This document shows positions 48,481 through 62,600 of a stretch of DNA of 64,000 bases, one piece after another. The stretch is from Branchiostoma floridae (lineage: Eukaryota > Chordata > Leptocardii > Amphioxiformes > Branchiostomatidae), in assembly GCF_000003815.2 (NCBI RefSeq), contig NC_049989.1:5581245-5645244 (forward strand), given 5' to 3'. The first letter of the stretch is position 1. Each line of letters starts with the position of its first letter. The notes beneath the pieces were generated by a model that made no database searches, had not been told where the DNA came from, and saw only the letters and a program-made list of their open reading frames with translations. Both the position numbers and the translations under genes were made by a program.

Positions 48481-50329
48481 TGATGAAGACACGTGGGAAA
48501 GAAATGCTAGTACATATGTAATTATAGCAGCACCCCAATGAGTCCACACAGTATAGTCAGGACCGTAATTGAACTGAACATAAAATGGACATGCAAGAGA
48601 ATGATTTGTTTTTCCGGTCATTATTTTGATCGCAGCTACCAGTAGTCTACCGGAATCTGGCACCGATGATGACTAGCGTGTATGTTGGTTGACAAAGACA
48701 TTGAGAAATGATTGTTTCGAATAGAAAATTTACGGGTGAGCAGTGACGCTTGTACCAAGGAGCTTCAAACTCTGGCGGCATGACAAATCCCCGGTGTGCT
48801 TATCTAAAGGTGCCCTCTCCCTGCACTTGCGTCACTGCGGGGTTTGTTCACTGCGTTACTGTTTTGCTATTTTCTCCGATATTTCATAATTTAGATATTG
48901 CGTAATACGTAAAAGTATGAAGGCGACAATTTTACGCTATATTTTGAGATGTTGACAGCAGAACTTGCAACAGCTAGACAAAGATTAGCCTGGATGTCAG
49001 ACGGCTTCCAACTTCTCGGCTCAAGGGCTAACATGTAGTCTCCACCAGACTGACTACGCTGGCTGTTACAGGGAGAATACTTTGCCTGGGAAGTTTTGCT
49101 ACCAGAGGCTTTGGTCGGCCGCGTAATCCCAACCTGATTTAACCTAATAGCGTGTACTGATTCCCCTGGGCAATTTCCCGATTTTATTGCCGAATTTCAC
49201 GATCCCTGGACCCACGTAGGAAGGTGTCGTCTAGCCAGCATGCTCTGACTAAAGAAATTCTACAACAGACCCCCCCTCCCAGTTAAATTACAGATACGTT
49301 GATATGTTTATCTTTTTTTAGCAGAAGTGTTTTTGATGCACGTGCCTATAGAAGATTCCATCCTCACACAGGGAGGGGCAATCGTTTAAATGCAATTCTG
49401 GACAGGGTGATTATGCGAAGTCCGTTCTTTGATGAGAGGAGCTGTAATTGAACGGGTCCAGTTTACATGAAGATAGCGCTACAATACTCCATTACCCTGC
49501 GAGAGAGTCATTTTGCTAAATTTAATTTTGGACTGGAGTGCTTAGGCAAAGTCCATTTTATTTTAGAGAAAGTCTTTCTAAACCAGTGCATTTCACATGT
49601 GGGTGCTGGCCAATGGAAGAGTCCATTCTCGCACAGTTAATTTTTAGCCTGAATAAATCTCGCTTAATCTGATTAAATCTCGCTGTATAGCAGCTCGCCC
49701 AACATCCGCCGGCCCCCTAGAGGAGGGGCCAGTTACAGCCCTGGACAGCGGAGTTTGCGTTGCACAGACCAAGGAGCTTCACTGATAAAAGCTCCTTGCA
49801 CAGACTAAGTTAATTTTTGGGCAGAAGGGTTATTGAACTTGTCCACTACATTGTAGTTGTCGACACATGTCACAAGAAAAGTCCATTCTCTTTTTAAAGA
49901 TTCAATCAACGAATTTGATGATAATGCATAAGGAACTTCTTTGGTAACTCATGCATAGTCCATTTTTAACCAGAAGTGTTTTTAACGTCAATTTTAATAT
50001 TTATGTTAATTCATCCCGCATAAATTACTCACACGCAAACCTGTATATATATTTGCTGGAACAGCTAATATTTTACTCTAGTTTTTTTTATTCTTGCGCG
50101 CACAGAATGTTACTTTCAGTTTCACTTTCACTTTCACAAAGGTCACAAAGTGCACGCCGCTCGGAAAGTGAAAGTTCTTTGATTCTTTCTCAAACCCAGG
50201 GCTCTGCAAAAAGATACATATAGGGATGTATTCATCAGCAGACACTAATTCAAGGTGGTTTAATGAAATATAACGCAAATTTATTTATCTAAAGCTGGAT
50301 GAAAATTATGAAGTCTCCCAAAGTAAGTT
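48481..50329. other. Intergenic stretch with diffuse degenerate repeats
   Basis: No gene recognised. From about 49310 to 50000 the motifs (A)AGTCCATTCT, AATTTT(T)GG(A/C)C and AGAAGTGTTTTT recur at irregular spacing, which suggests an old tandem or interspersed repeat. The AGTGACGC...GCACTTGCGTCACTGCGG region near 48800 looks like part of another dispersed repeat. Confidence 0.35.
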
Positions 50330-50666
50330 GAGAAATTGCTGAGGTCATTGACCCGGAACCCGGGTGGACGTCCGCCATGTTGCAGATTTCCCACAATTCA
50401 CCGGCATAGCGACAAATTGCTGAGAAATAATTTCAAAGATATCCATCCGCTCACAATCATAACAATTGATATATAGCATCTTACATGAGAAAGACGTTCA
50501 TATTTATCCTGTGAACCTAATATTGTGTAGCAATTGTGATTTGAATCCATTTATAAGTCTTTTGATTTGATGTATCATTTCGCACTATGTTTCTTTCGCG
50601 CGAGGATAAATATTTTCAGTTGGCAGTGCTGTGGCATAGGCAGAGGTTAGCGCAAGAAACCTCACA
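50330..50666 (+). promoter_or_regulatory. Candidate promoter/5' UTR region of the ZDHHC gene
   Basis: A CpG-containing patch (GACCCGGAACCCGGGTGGACGTCCGCCATGTTG, 50350-50382 in part) with a YY1-like GCCATGTTG lies about 290 bases before the first ATG. An in-frame TAG at 50637-50639 shows that the coding region cannot start further upstream in this exon. The transcription start is not determined. Confidence 0.35.
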
Positions 50667-53600
50667 ATGAAATGTAAAATTACCAAGTATATTCCCGTCA
50701 CTATAGCAACGCTGCTGTTGTTTGGGTGCTCTGCTCTCTTCTTCATCTTTCCGTGAGTATACTGACCAATTTTGGTGCTTTGATTTGTTGTTGATAGCCA
50801 GGTTTGGGCCATCTTCCAAGCCGATGTATTGCTTCTGTCAGTGTTCAGTGCAATGGTGGATATGTAAAAATGCCGGGCTGGGTCGAAATTGGGTCGCTAT
50901 GCCGGAGAGTACGGGCCTGTTTGGGTTTATTTTTGGCCGGCTTCGAGCTGATATGGCTAAGCAGATATCTGTGATCTAGATCCAGCCTTCGCTGTTGTGG
51001 CTTTGAGCGATGTTGAACATCACAAGTTAGATGTATTGACACCGCAGAGTCACAAGTGCCCTATACCTCTCGATTGTCCCCACTATTATTTTCCCACTCT
51101 CTAAATCCTGATCGATCTAGCGGGCACACGGCACAGCTTGCTTCCTCTTCACAGGTTGTGCTGACTCCAGCCAGAAATCCGCACCTCGCACGGACACCAA
51201 AACCGAAAAAAAACACACCACATTTCCAGTAAATAACCAAATATTTACAAACATGTGTAATTCTATCCCGACTACGCCTATTCTATTGCTCTTCCTGTTT
51301 AGGATTAAGCCACTTTCACCGAATCCCTATTTCCGAATCCCTTGTCATGATTATCAAAACAAGGGTTAGTTTGAAATTATAGGCTTATGCTGTTTGTATT
51401 TTCTTAGGATTGTATTTGTTTCCAAACAGAGTTTATGTTTTTGTTGTGCATTGTATTGAAATGCTATGTTCACACATAATTTTTGCACCTGCTATCACTG
51501 ATAAAATGTCTTTTGCAGGTGTCAAAAGAAACCTCACTGAACTGAGGTTCATTTATGCAATATAGGAAGCATTTTATGATATCTCAATTGTGAATCTCTA
51601 GCCAATGCATTTTTCATATTGCCTATTTGATTTGATCATCAAGGTATTGTTGCCTGTTGTAACTTGTAATTGGTGATATTTATCTTTTGTTTACGTATTG
51701 CCATCTAGGATTGTACGAGTCAATTACGGGAAAATTTATGATCTCTTTCAGAAAATCTGTAGATCCTGACGGCTACTCTCCGCTCACAGTCTAATCTCTC
51801 ATTTTATTGCCTAGGAACATATTGGACATTTATGTGCTTTGAAAGATTTAATTTGCCCTTTCTGTGATACATCTAGACTAAAGGTCTATGAGAAACAAAA
51901 TTACACAGGCAGTGCTTGGGAGTGTGCTAATATACCTTGGCGCCAACCAGCATGTGCTCCCTATGCCTGTCACAAATAATTACCATTGGAGGAGGGAAAA
52001 AAACACAGTTAATTTGAACAGCTTTCCAATAAGGGTACCCAGCGACTCTCCCATCCATCAGCTGGGTGTATTGACTGTCTGATTGTTTTCCGAAGACCAT
52101 CGCACTCTTCGGGTTTACAATTCACATTGGACATTAGAGATTTAGTTCTATGTAAGCCGTGTAATGGTCTTGTAAATATCTTCCTATTGACGCCTGTCCC
52201 ACGATCTGCATGCAAATGACGTTCCTGTAATTTTTGCCATCTACAGGCAGTTGAGGGATAAAGTAAGGATTAGGGACAGACGTCAGGCCCAAGCACATTC
52301 TGCAGGGCCAAGATAAGATAACTTTATTAAAAGCATACATGTACATTCAATGTGGTGATTACATTACCGTGATATCATTAATATTCAAAGGTCAGGTCTC
52401 CTTACATCACTGAACGTCACTTCCCATTTTGTTCACATCTTTATTCATACCATAACTCTGCACTCTGCAGCATACCTTCAACATGGTGATTACGGTACTG
52501 TGATACCGTTAGTATTTATGGACGAGATCGGGAGCCAGTATATCAGCAAACGCCGCAATTCACTTCTGCATACATCTTGATTCAGACCATAACTTGTAGC
52601 GTGCATTGTACCTTCATCATGGCGATAAAACCGCTGTGATATCGTTAATATTCACGGATCCGGCACCATTACATCACCGCACGCCACTTTTCCCTTTTGC
52701 ACACATCTGATTTGTACCATACATCATGAGCCATTACCAGATAAGATGACGTGCAGCATATACCAGAAAGTAGGATAAACAGTCTCAGGAGAGTCTACCT
52801 GGTCATTAGGGCTGTCCTGGAGGATCCAACAGTACTCATTACCTGACATCATGTCAAACAGACAGACTCACTAATCATACATGCATCTGACATTCATTAT
52901 TCATTGCATAAATGTCTGTAAGAAGATGTAGACTAAGTACAATAGGCTATTGTTTCTCCAGTCACTAATGAGAGGGACTCAGGTGAGGAAAAGGGTACCA
53001 CTTCTCTTGGGTCTCCTAATTAATCTGCACTATTTAAGGAGTTTCTTACTGTGCTCTGCCCTCTCTCACTGTAATACAAACCTACTACTGCTTTGGATTT
53101 TACAATTTTAATTTTCCAGAATATGGAGCAAGCTTCAGGTGTTTATCTATGCAAAATCTAGGGCAAAGACTTCGGTTTTTAAATCTTTCTAAGAGAAAAC
53201 TCCATCATTTTCTTAATGCCAAACTGACAGCTACCAATACCTCCATGTTACCTAGCTACATACACCATACATGATGATCCCAATCTGACTGTGACATCAG
53301 TACAACAATCTAAGATTATGTACAAGTAGTCATAGAAACAGTATGGTAGATTATATCCTGTAAGACATGATGTAGTCATGGCTCAAAATTCTTTCAGATT
53401 TCAGTTTCCTACAATTTACTAGTAGTATTCATGATGTTGTACCTGACCTCTTTTAGCTTGCGGAATTTTTTATTGGTTCTTATTCATTTTATTTATATAT
53501 TATTCAAGTAGCATTGATGTTAACTAGATTGCAATCTGGGATTATGTAGTCACAGTAACAGCATAATGCAGCCTGGGCAGTATTACAAGATAACTAACTG

Positions 53601-56600
53601 TATAGAAGTAGAGTAGACATAGCAGAATGACCCCTCTGTTTATATTCATTGTGATTCTCCCTCATAATCATATCAAAAAGTATGTAACATTTGTCCTTCA
53701 TGGCTAGAATCAAATTTGACTATGCAGTATAACCCAAGGGACACTTAGCCACCCCTGACTATTTAGTTATGACTATATAACCTTTTCATTCAAGGTTTAA
53801 ATCAAATGTTAGCATTAAAATTGGGGATTTGCCAGGGTACTAACAGATACCAAGGACAGGTTTGCAATTTTGTTTGGTTCAGGTAAACAGGTGAAATTCC
53901 ACTTGGAGTTGCTAGATATATTACACCAGCCTGATTTGTCCAGCATTTGTCATGCTGTCATTTGATAAAATTTCGCTGCTCCTAAGAGACACAAATGATT
54001 GTCACTCCATCAACTTGATGGGAAAAAATTGATGCATTTACTACATGCAGTACTACGGCTGAGGTAGGTTTAGACATTGTCAGAACATCCTAAAAATGTG
54101 GGAACTCATTTTACAAAAGAATGGGAAGGTTGAAAATTTGACATATTAGTGGGGTAGTTTTAAAAGAATGTAGAAGTAAAACAGTGCAGGGTATGTTCTG
54201 GCTCTGTCAGGAATCTGTGGTTGCCATTTGCATGTATCGTGGAGCAGTGTGGCTTGTGTGCAGCTTCATTAATTACCAGGTACTGTCAAGCTGCCTTGTG
54301 CATGATTGAAGGACCTTGAGGTTTTCCATGAAGTAAATGCATGTAAAATTCATGGTGGTACTCCAACGGAAAGGTCAGATGAAAGATCCCTGTCTTGTGG
54401 TACATTAGAGCCCTGTGCCGTGCCGCCCTTGCGTGTGTTCTTAAGTAATGCAGCGTCCATGCTTTCCCCATAGCTTAGGTTTTAAGGATCTTATCGCTAC
54501 AGCTGGATTGATGTCGGAGCATTTGAACTTATCGTTGGTGCTTAAAACTTGAATCACTCAGTAAATTCGCTATCGTAATATCCTAGTGGGCACTCATGTC
54601 GGAGACATATCATGATAAAATTTAAAAAGGTGTATGCAGGCTGAGATGGTTGATTGCAAGTGTTAGAGTTCATGAGAAATGCTGCTAAAAGTGAATTACT
54701 CTTAATGCAAGATGCTTATCCCTGAGCGTTGACTGAATATATTAAAGTCATTATCAATATGGGTTTTGATTAGGGATAAGCACTTCCAAGTAAGGCCATC
54801 TACCCGAGGGCCAGATTATATTCATAAGCACTTTATGTCCCACCAACGCTATTTGCACCCCCAGTGGTTATAATCGCATTAAGCCTGATCAAGAGTGTAC
54901 GTCATTTACTGTGATATTACATGCCACTGCTATCATCGCTATCTGGTACGAGACAGAGCACTTTTGTGGAGACCCTTGGCTGTATAATTTAAAAGATATA
55001 TTGATAGGCCCTCTCGTTAGATTGAAGCAATGAGCAAAAAGTACTTAAAACAGATCATAACTTGCACAGATACCTTGCACATACGTGTAAGAATAAATTT
55101 GGTTGCAACGCATATTTAGAACACAAGATAAAGTAAAGTTCATTTTGTAAGTCAAAAAATCTTGCAAGCAGTTCACGTACATGTGTGTATGAAAAGTACC
55201 AAATGTATGATATCTTATCGTTGCAGTTGTGTATGCACATGCTGAGCCAAGGGAAAGGTTCTAAGTGATGAATGTATAATATTTGCATGTCTCCACGGCT
55301 GTCTCCAAGATTTGGCCAGTAGCTGCACCTTATCTTCCTTTTTCATGCACTGAAGTACTCCGTAGGGGACGGCTCTCACCTTGGACAATTCATTGCATGT
55401 CCGTCTGTGTATGTGTAGAAACTATGGACTGTAGAAACGATTTACCTCTACTAGCTAGTACTCCGAATGTTTTGATTTTGAAAAAAAGTTAGGCTTAGCC
55501 ATGTTTGTTTTTCTACATTTTCCAGAGAGAAATATATTTTTATAGTTAGGAAGATCAATTTTGAGTTGAACAATGTGTTTTTTAAGGTTCTAAATGTAGA
55601 TAGCCATCTTTATGGCCCCATTCATGATGCAAAAAATGAAACGGTTCTATCGGTTAGACAAGCTAAAACGGATAAGTTTAATCATCATAAACGCTCTGAA
55701 ACGGATCTGAAACGTTTTATTGGAACCTCCTCGGAAGGTGGTTCTGAAACTGTTTCTAGGTTATCCGGAATTGCGCATATTCATCATGAACGCAAAAGCG
55801 GCGCGATCCGTTTTGCCGCCATGTTCATGACGTCATTCATCCAGGAAAAAGTGGAATTTTTTAACCTGATATCCCTGTCCCGCCAGTTCTGGCTTCAGTC
55901 ACATCTCCAAACTGGCCTGTCCATGGGTGATGCTGTTTGCAAGTAGTTACCACTGCTGCAGTGTGGGCAATGTACAAAATCTTTCGTCGGTGATGGCTTC
56001 TCGCATCGAGGGCCCGCCAATTGCGTTCCCTTCCGCGATTAGACATCATTTTCCAGGGGTACAACAACAACAAGAGCTGGGCATAAGGAATTTCCGCCTC
56101 TTTGCATCAGGTGACAAACCGATCTGAAACGGTTTGCGCGTGGACGCAACATTCAAACCGTTTCTGTCATTTGCTGTCGGATTTCCAGGCCTAACCGATA
56201 GAACCGTTTCATTTTTTGCATCATGGCCTATATATGTACACTTACTTCAATAATTAAAGCTCATTCACCTTGAAGGCAGTGGGGCGATTAGTCCAGATGG
56301 TACTTAGATATCCATTTCCTGCAAGTCCATAAGTAGGGCTTGAAATAGTACTTGATTTTCTCTGTAATATTGACAGTTGTCAGAAATTTTGCAGTTTGTA
56401 AAGACAATGCTTAAAACTGTAGGTCCAATTGTCCCTACTACAATTATGAACAATGGATTGGTGTTATATTCAATATCTAGCAATTAAAATAATTTCTACA
56501 AATTGTAGATTGTAGTTTAACAGTTAGGTATAGGCCAGATCAGGTATTGCTTTAAAAACCTGTTGGTATATAGAAAATGTAGATTTTAAACTCCTTGCCA

Positions 56601-59600
56601 CGGCTGAAAAATTGGGTGATTTTCTCTTTTCTGACAACATCTATTATTTATGATAGTATAAACATCAAAGGAAGTAAGAAATCTCTGGTAGCAAAGTTTA
56701 TTTTCAAAAGGAATGTTAACATTTTGTTTAGGAGAATGGAAGTAAACTGTTTATATCTTTGGTTCAGGCAGGAATTATAAACTATCTAGCAGATGGCTAG
56801 CGCTGTTTCCCTCTGTTTTCCTCTGATGATATGACTGAGGTCAGGCTGAATGGGTGTGACTTGGCTGTTTTCATACTGCACTACTGGCAGTGAATGCAAA
56901 TAATCAGGCTTATGGCTAAGTTACTGCCAACACCAATGCACTTTCTCTCATTTTGGATGTTGATTCATATGTTGTATGTTCATGTGACTTAATCATTTCA
57001 GAAAATGATGAAGTGCCATTCCTGAGAAGCAAGAAATTATCTTGGTGTTGGTTTATGGAATCCGATGTTTCCTCCTGCTTATTTCTCCTGGGATCTACTC
57101 TGTATCCTGGTGTCAAGAGAGCACTTCAGTTTCCTCCTCCAGGCTGTTCTGGTGCAGTGAACTTCATTTTGTACCTGTCCCATGTCTGCTGATGGCTTCC
57201 TGATGGGTTCTGGCCAGTTTGAAATGAATCTCTGTGAAAAATCAGAGAAGGATCTTCATTTGAAGGCGATGGCCAGTCTTGCTATTTTTGTTTGCTCTGG
57301 AGAGCCCCTTATCAGAGATATCAGGCCAGAAGCAGGCTCTAACAGTTCCAATTTTGTATGGATCATTGAGCCAGCAATTCAGCAGATAAGTTGGAGGGTG
57401 GTTCTTCCTGCAGGCTCCTATCATGTCTCCTCACCCAGTAATGCTAACTTCACTGCCGTGTGGCACACAGAATAGCCGTTCAGTAATGCTAACTTCACTG
57501 CCGTGTGGCACACAGAATAGCCGTTCAGTAATGCAAACTTCACTGTGTTGTGGGCAAATTCTTGGAATCATCCTTTGCTGTAGAGATTTGTAAGCATACA
57601 CGATAATGAAAACATCCTAATGATCCTATGCATGTATATTTTGGTGTTCCATTTTCACCATATACCATGCACATCAGAGGTGAGAGTTGCCCTGCCTGGT
57701 ACCTGCCATATGTTCATGTACCTGTCTGTCATCCCTGGTTAAATTTTCATGCAGGTTTAGTCAACTGTCAGCTGGGTTTAATCCAAGTGGTTAGTAATGT
57801 TCCCCTTGGGAGCTGCACGCTGCATTAGTTCTACAGGTGCATGGGATTTGCACTGTATCAAATGTTTCATGGTCTACTACATGTATAAATGTACAATCTA
57901 TGATTTTGCATTGTCATGATGTAAGTCTTAAACTTTTGTATTCATATTTTCTTGCCTGCACACTGTACAGCTATTTTAAAAAAAAGCAGAATATATGACG
58001 TCTAAACTTGTTTTTCCTCACTATCTTCTTGTTTAATATGCAAATTGCATCAAGTATAACTGTAGGAACCTGTGCTGTTCAGGAACTTCAGATATGACCT
58101 GGTCAATGTGCCATCTTCAAATCTAGAGTAAGCTGGGGTTTGATAAGAGAATATATGGATGAGGAGGTTCAATAATGGATATTTGTGGAGCTAGTAAAGT
58201 AGATTGTCACATTTTAGTAGTCTATAGAACTTTGTACTGGAGTATGCAGGCTGTTATGATAAAGGGCCAGTAACATGCAAATCATTGTTCTGAGCATCAA
58301 TGACTTGGCTTGGATTCAAACCTCCAACCTGAGTGTAAATATTCACTACTACCTGTACTACTGTAGACCACAACACTCCTCAGAGTCAGAGTTGATATGA
58401 TAAAGTGAGGACTCCACTTACTGAAGGATTAATGATTTGAGATGAACAATATTCCAGTATGGTCTGTGAAGAAGCTATGCCTGTCCAAAAGCTGGATTGT
58501 TCACTACTAGACCATATAGCTGCCCTCAGAGTTGATATCATACAGTGAGGACTCCACTTACTGAAAGGATTGATGATTTGAAATGAACAATATTCCAAAG
58601 CGATTAGTCAAAGGGAAATTGAATACCAGTAGGTCTGTGAAGAAGCTATGATTCAAGCTTGTGCAAAAGCTGGATTGTTCACTTCTAGACCTTCTAGAGC
58701 TGCCCTTAGAGTTGATATCATACAGGTAGGTCTCCACTTACTGAAGGGGTCTTGGTTACAATTGAACAGCACTCCAAACCAATTGGTCAAAAGGAAATTG
58801 AATGCCAGTATGATCTGCGAGGCTATGATTCAAGCCTGTCCAAAAGCTGGATTGTTCCCTACTAGACCATATAGCTGCCCTCAGAGTTGATATCATACAG
58901 GTAGGACTCCACTTACGGAAGGATCCTCAGTCTGAAATGAACAGCACTTCCAAACCAATCAGTCAAAAGGAAATTGAATGCCAGTACGGCCTGCATATCT
59001 GCCAATCATCCCCCATTCTCGAAGGTCAAGTGGATGAAGGTGTAGGTTATTGATTGGAAAGCTATAATGGAGCCGGCAGACATCAGAGCTGTTTTAGTCT
59101 CCGCGCACATCACTGTACAGTCAGGAAATGGAAAACGAAATCTAGATGTATTTCAGTCCATTTAGGCTCATTCAAAAGCTTGTTTTCTGCTGGTTGGACT
59201 GGAACAAAAATGACAGAAAACTATAAGTAGTGTACATCATGTAGTTACAGGTTCAGTGTACAAGGGAATACTTCTACAGCTGTTGTTGTAAAATGATTGG
59301 TTGACTACATGTGTATGCTTAATGCTCTACATCCCAAATTCCCAGGAGTTGTGATCAATTGCTCTCAAATTCCTGCCTATAATGGTTATTGGATAATCAC
59401 TCTTGGAAAGGTCAATAGTGATTTAAAGCTGGGCTAGAAATATCATGAATATATCTTTGGTCATTTCCTTTGCCAATAAGGTTATGTTTTCAGTGCTGTG
59501 TGTTGGTGTGTCTGTTTGTGTTGCCAACCCTAGAAGCCTTAGATCCTAGATCCTTATGATACTTTCACGGTTCTGCAGTTGAACCTCCTTTCTTGAAAAC

Positions 59601-62600
59601 GTATGTTCTAGACAAGCTATGGTAGTAATTTTTGATTGGTAGATAGCTATAAGAGTAGAGAGTAAGCGGTGTAACTTTGGGCCTCCTATTGAAAAAGAGA
59701 GTAATATTGATAGATACGAGTCATGCAAATGAAGGCATAATTTGCACAAGTAATGAGAAAATACTGCAATGCAACTGCAGCCATGACTTGCAGCATTAGT
59801 AAGTTAAAACACCACTAGACATAAATGATGCAAATCAGGGGCTTATTTACATAATTTATGAGGAAATAATACAATAGCTTTGCTAAGATAAGACTCATAA
59901 TTTCAGCATGTGCCATTTGGTCAGAGAAGACCTTCAACGAATATGATTTATGCAAATGAGAACCTTATTTGCATAACCCATGAGAAACTGATTCTGTAAT
60001 ATGTCACTCGAATGTAGGTTTAACATGAATTTTTTAAGGTATGACTATGAGGTTGTGGAAGTGAGATGGTATGCTGATGAGCTTTGTAGTAAATTATACT
60101 CGGTGATTCGTCAAGGACATTTCAACTGGTCATGATGGGTATTAGATATAGCAGATCGTGTGGACTGTTACTTAATAAACCACCAGTGGAGCCCTCAACA
60201 TTACCGTACAATAGACCTACAGGGCATGGGGGACAGATTCTCGGGAAATAATTACGTGTACGCATCAGCCGGCCATCGATTTCCAGCAGCATAGCGACAC
60301 TGCATTACCTCACCTTACACTAAATGGGCTATTGTGTTGCAGATAGGCGGATAGAAGCAGTGCTTTCAGGTCCAAGCTGTTACCCATAAAGGGATGTAAA
60401 ATGATCCAGGTGCAGGAGGCATCCGGAGATGATAACTCAGCGTGATATTACTGTATATTCCTATTGAGACATCGCAATTAGTGTTTGAACCCCCATGTTG
60501 TAAGGAAAGGTTATTCAGCCATTGGAGAGCACTGCCAGGAAGGTGGTAATATACTAGTACCCAGCGCTGCTTCAAAAGAGATCAAGCATACTTGATTATC
60601 TGTGTTTTACACGCAAGTGTTGTTTTGTGTTACCCGTATGTGCACATTTAATTGTACATGTAGTTCCTCTAGTGGCAGCAGAAGTCAGCTGGGTTATACA
60701 ATAATGTAAAAAAAGATCATATTTATTATTATAAAAGAATGAATTTTAGAACAAAAAAAGTGATTCTTTAGAACCTCCACAAAGCAAAATGCTTTTGGCT
60801 TCTTCTTGCCTTTTTGATAGGAGAATGATTAATTCCATAAGATTAAACAGCCTGGCAGCTACTAGTATATCATTATTATATCATAAATATACATCCATAG
60901 ACAATGGTATCAGACAGGCCCCCTTCTCTGATATTGCAGGAAAAATGTGGATTAATGTGTAAATTTGGAGTCACACAGTACCCACAGTGTTCAGACGAAG
61001 ATGAACATTTCTGTTATCTTGATGAAATGTATAAGGATTTATTTAGGCCAAAGGGTAGATGAAAGTGATAAATGAATGAATGATGAAACAGTCTTTTCCT
61101 CCAGTGATTTGCAGGGTGTTTTAATGATTGTATTGATCACTAATTCACTGTCCATTTATATTTTAGGCCTGCTGAAACATAGACAACCATACAATTAATA
61201 AATATAGAATCACAAATGAATAGATGAAAATAATGATAGATATGTATACAGTTTTATCTATATAAAAGAATTATAGTTTACCATATTTGATGACCTTGAC
61301 CTTCATTAGTTAAACTTTAAGGAAATAGGAACACCCCAAAGTTGCAAGTTATAGTAGTAACAGTTTCGTCTTCTTGAAACAAGCAGAGATTTGGAGCTCA
61401 ACCAAAAGAGAGCGAAGACTCCAATTTCTGTGAACATAACCTGGCCCCCAAACTGCCTATAAGTGGACAAGGTTGAGGAGAGATTGTGGTCTGTGGATAT
61501 TTGCGGATATTGGCATCATGTAATCAACCCTTTCCAGACTCACCAATATTGATTTTTCTCTCCTTCCACAGTGATTTTCTTCCAGGTAGTAAAAAATTGT
61601 TCCTTTCTGCTATGATTAAAGTGTTCAGAAGATTTATTCTTGTGTCATACAGGTTGGTGGTATAAACTTTACTGTCTCATATGATGTGTTCTTTAGATAA
61701 CCATCATTTTACCACCATGATTCACTCTAAATTTCTAACACGAAGTGAAAGGGAAAAGAAAAAAATTTGAGCCTTGGTAGCACACCCCATTTTGCATTTA
61801 CAAGTAGGATAAAAGATACAAAATTGGAAGTTCGGAAGGCCCATTGTCAACCTTGATCTTCATCTTCGTCTACAAACATACCAAATTTTATCACAATTCA
61901 ACCAGAGGTTCTTAAATTATGCAGTAGTGACTAGAAATATATAGGACCACCAACACACACAAATACACCCAAAGCAATACATGTACCTCCATTTTTCATG
62001 GAGGTAATGACATTGTGATATTTTTGTGTAACTATATGGTTTACCTCAGATACTCCACCATGATGTTATTTTTCTATGCTGTCTTGTAGCCTCCATCTTC
62101 AATTATCTTTGTCCTAGAAAGCCAATGCATCACCTGTTCACCAGAGAATAACTCATTTCCCTCTGCGTGAATAATAAATGCTAACCATTAGATTCGTTTA
62201 ATGTCCTTTTCATGACATCTATGCCGTAATGAAATGGTCTATTTCTTCTTGCCTCCGGGCATCGACACTGTATGATATTAGATTTTATATTTTTCCTAAA
62301 AATGCAGCTGTGGACAAGACAATGCTATGCATAACAGATATGTTTTGTCCTTTGTTCCAGGTGTGAATACATTGGTGTTATCTGTCAACACCCAGATGAC
62401 ATGTACATGACCTGAAATAGAGCAATGTGATACAGATACAGAGCCATACTCGATGTTTAAGATTTGAAGATGAACGCAACTCTTTTTTTCTGTTTCAGGT
62501 GTAAATGTTAAACGTTGGAGATGTTTTGTCCTTTGTTTCAGGTGTGAATACATTGGAGTTATCTGACAACATTCAGATGACATGTACATGACCTAAAATA

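Noticed and set aside
50401-50905. 13-bp inverted repeat CCGGCATAGCGAC/GTCGCTATGCCGG around ZDHHC exon 1
   Set aside because: Single short pair 480 bases apart without further symmetry; could be chance or a repeat fragment.
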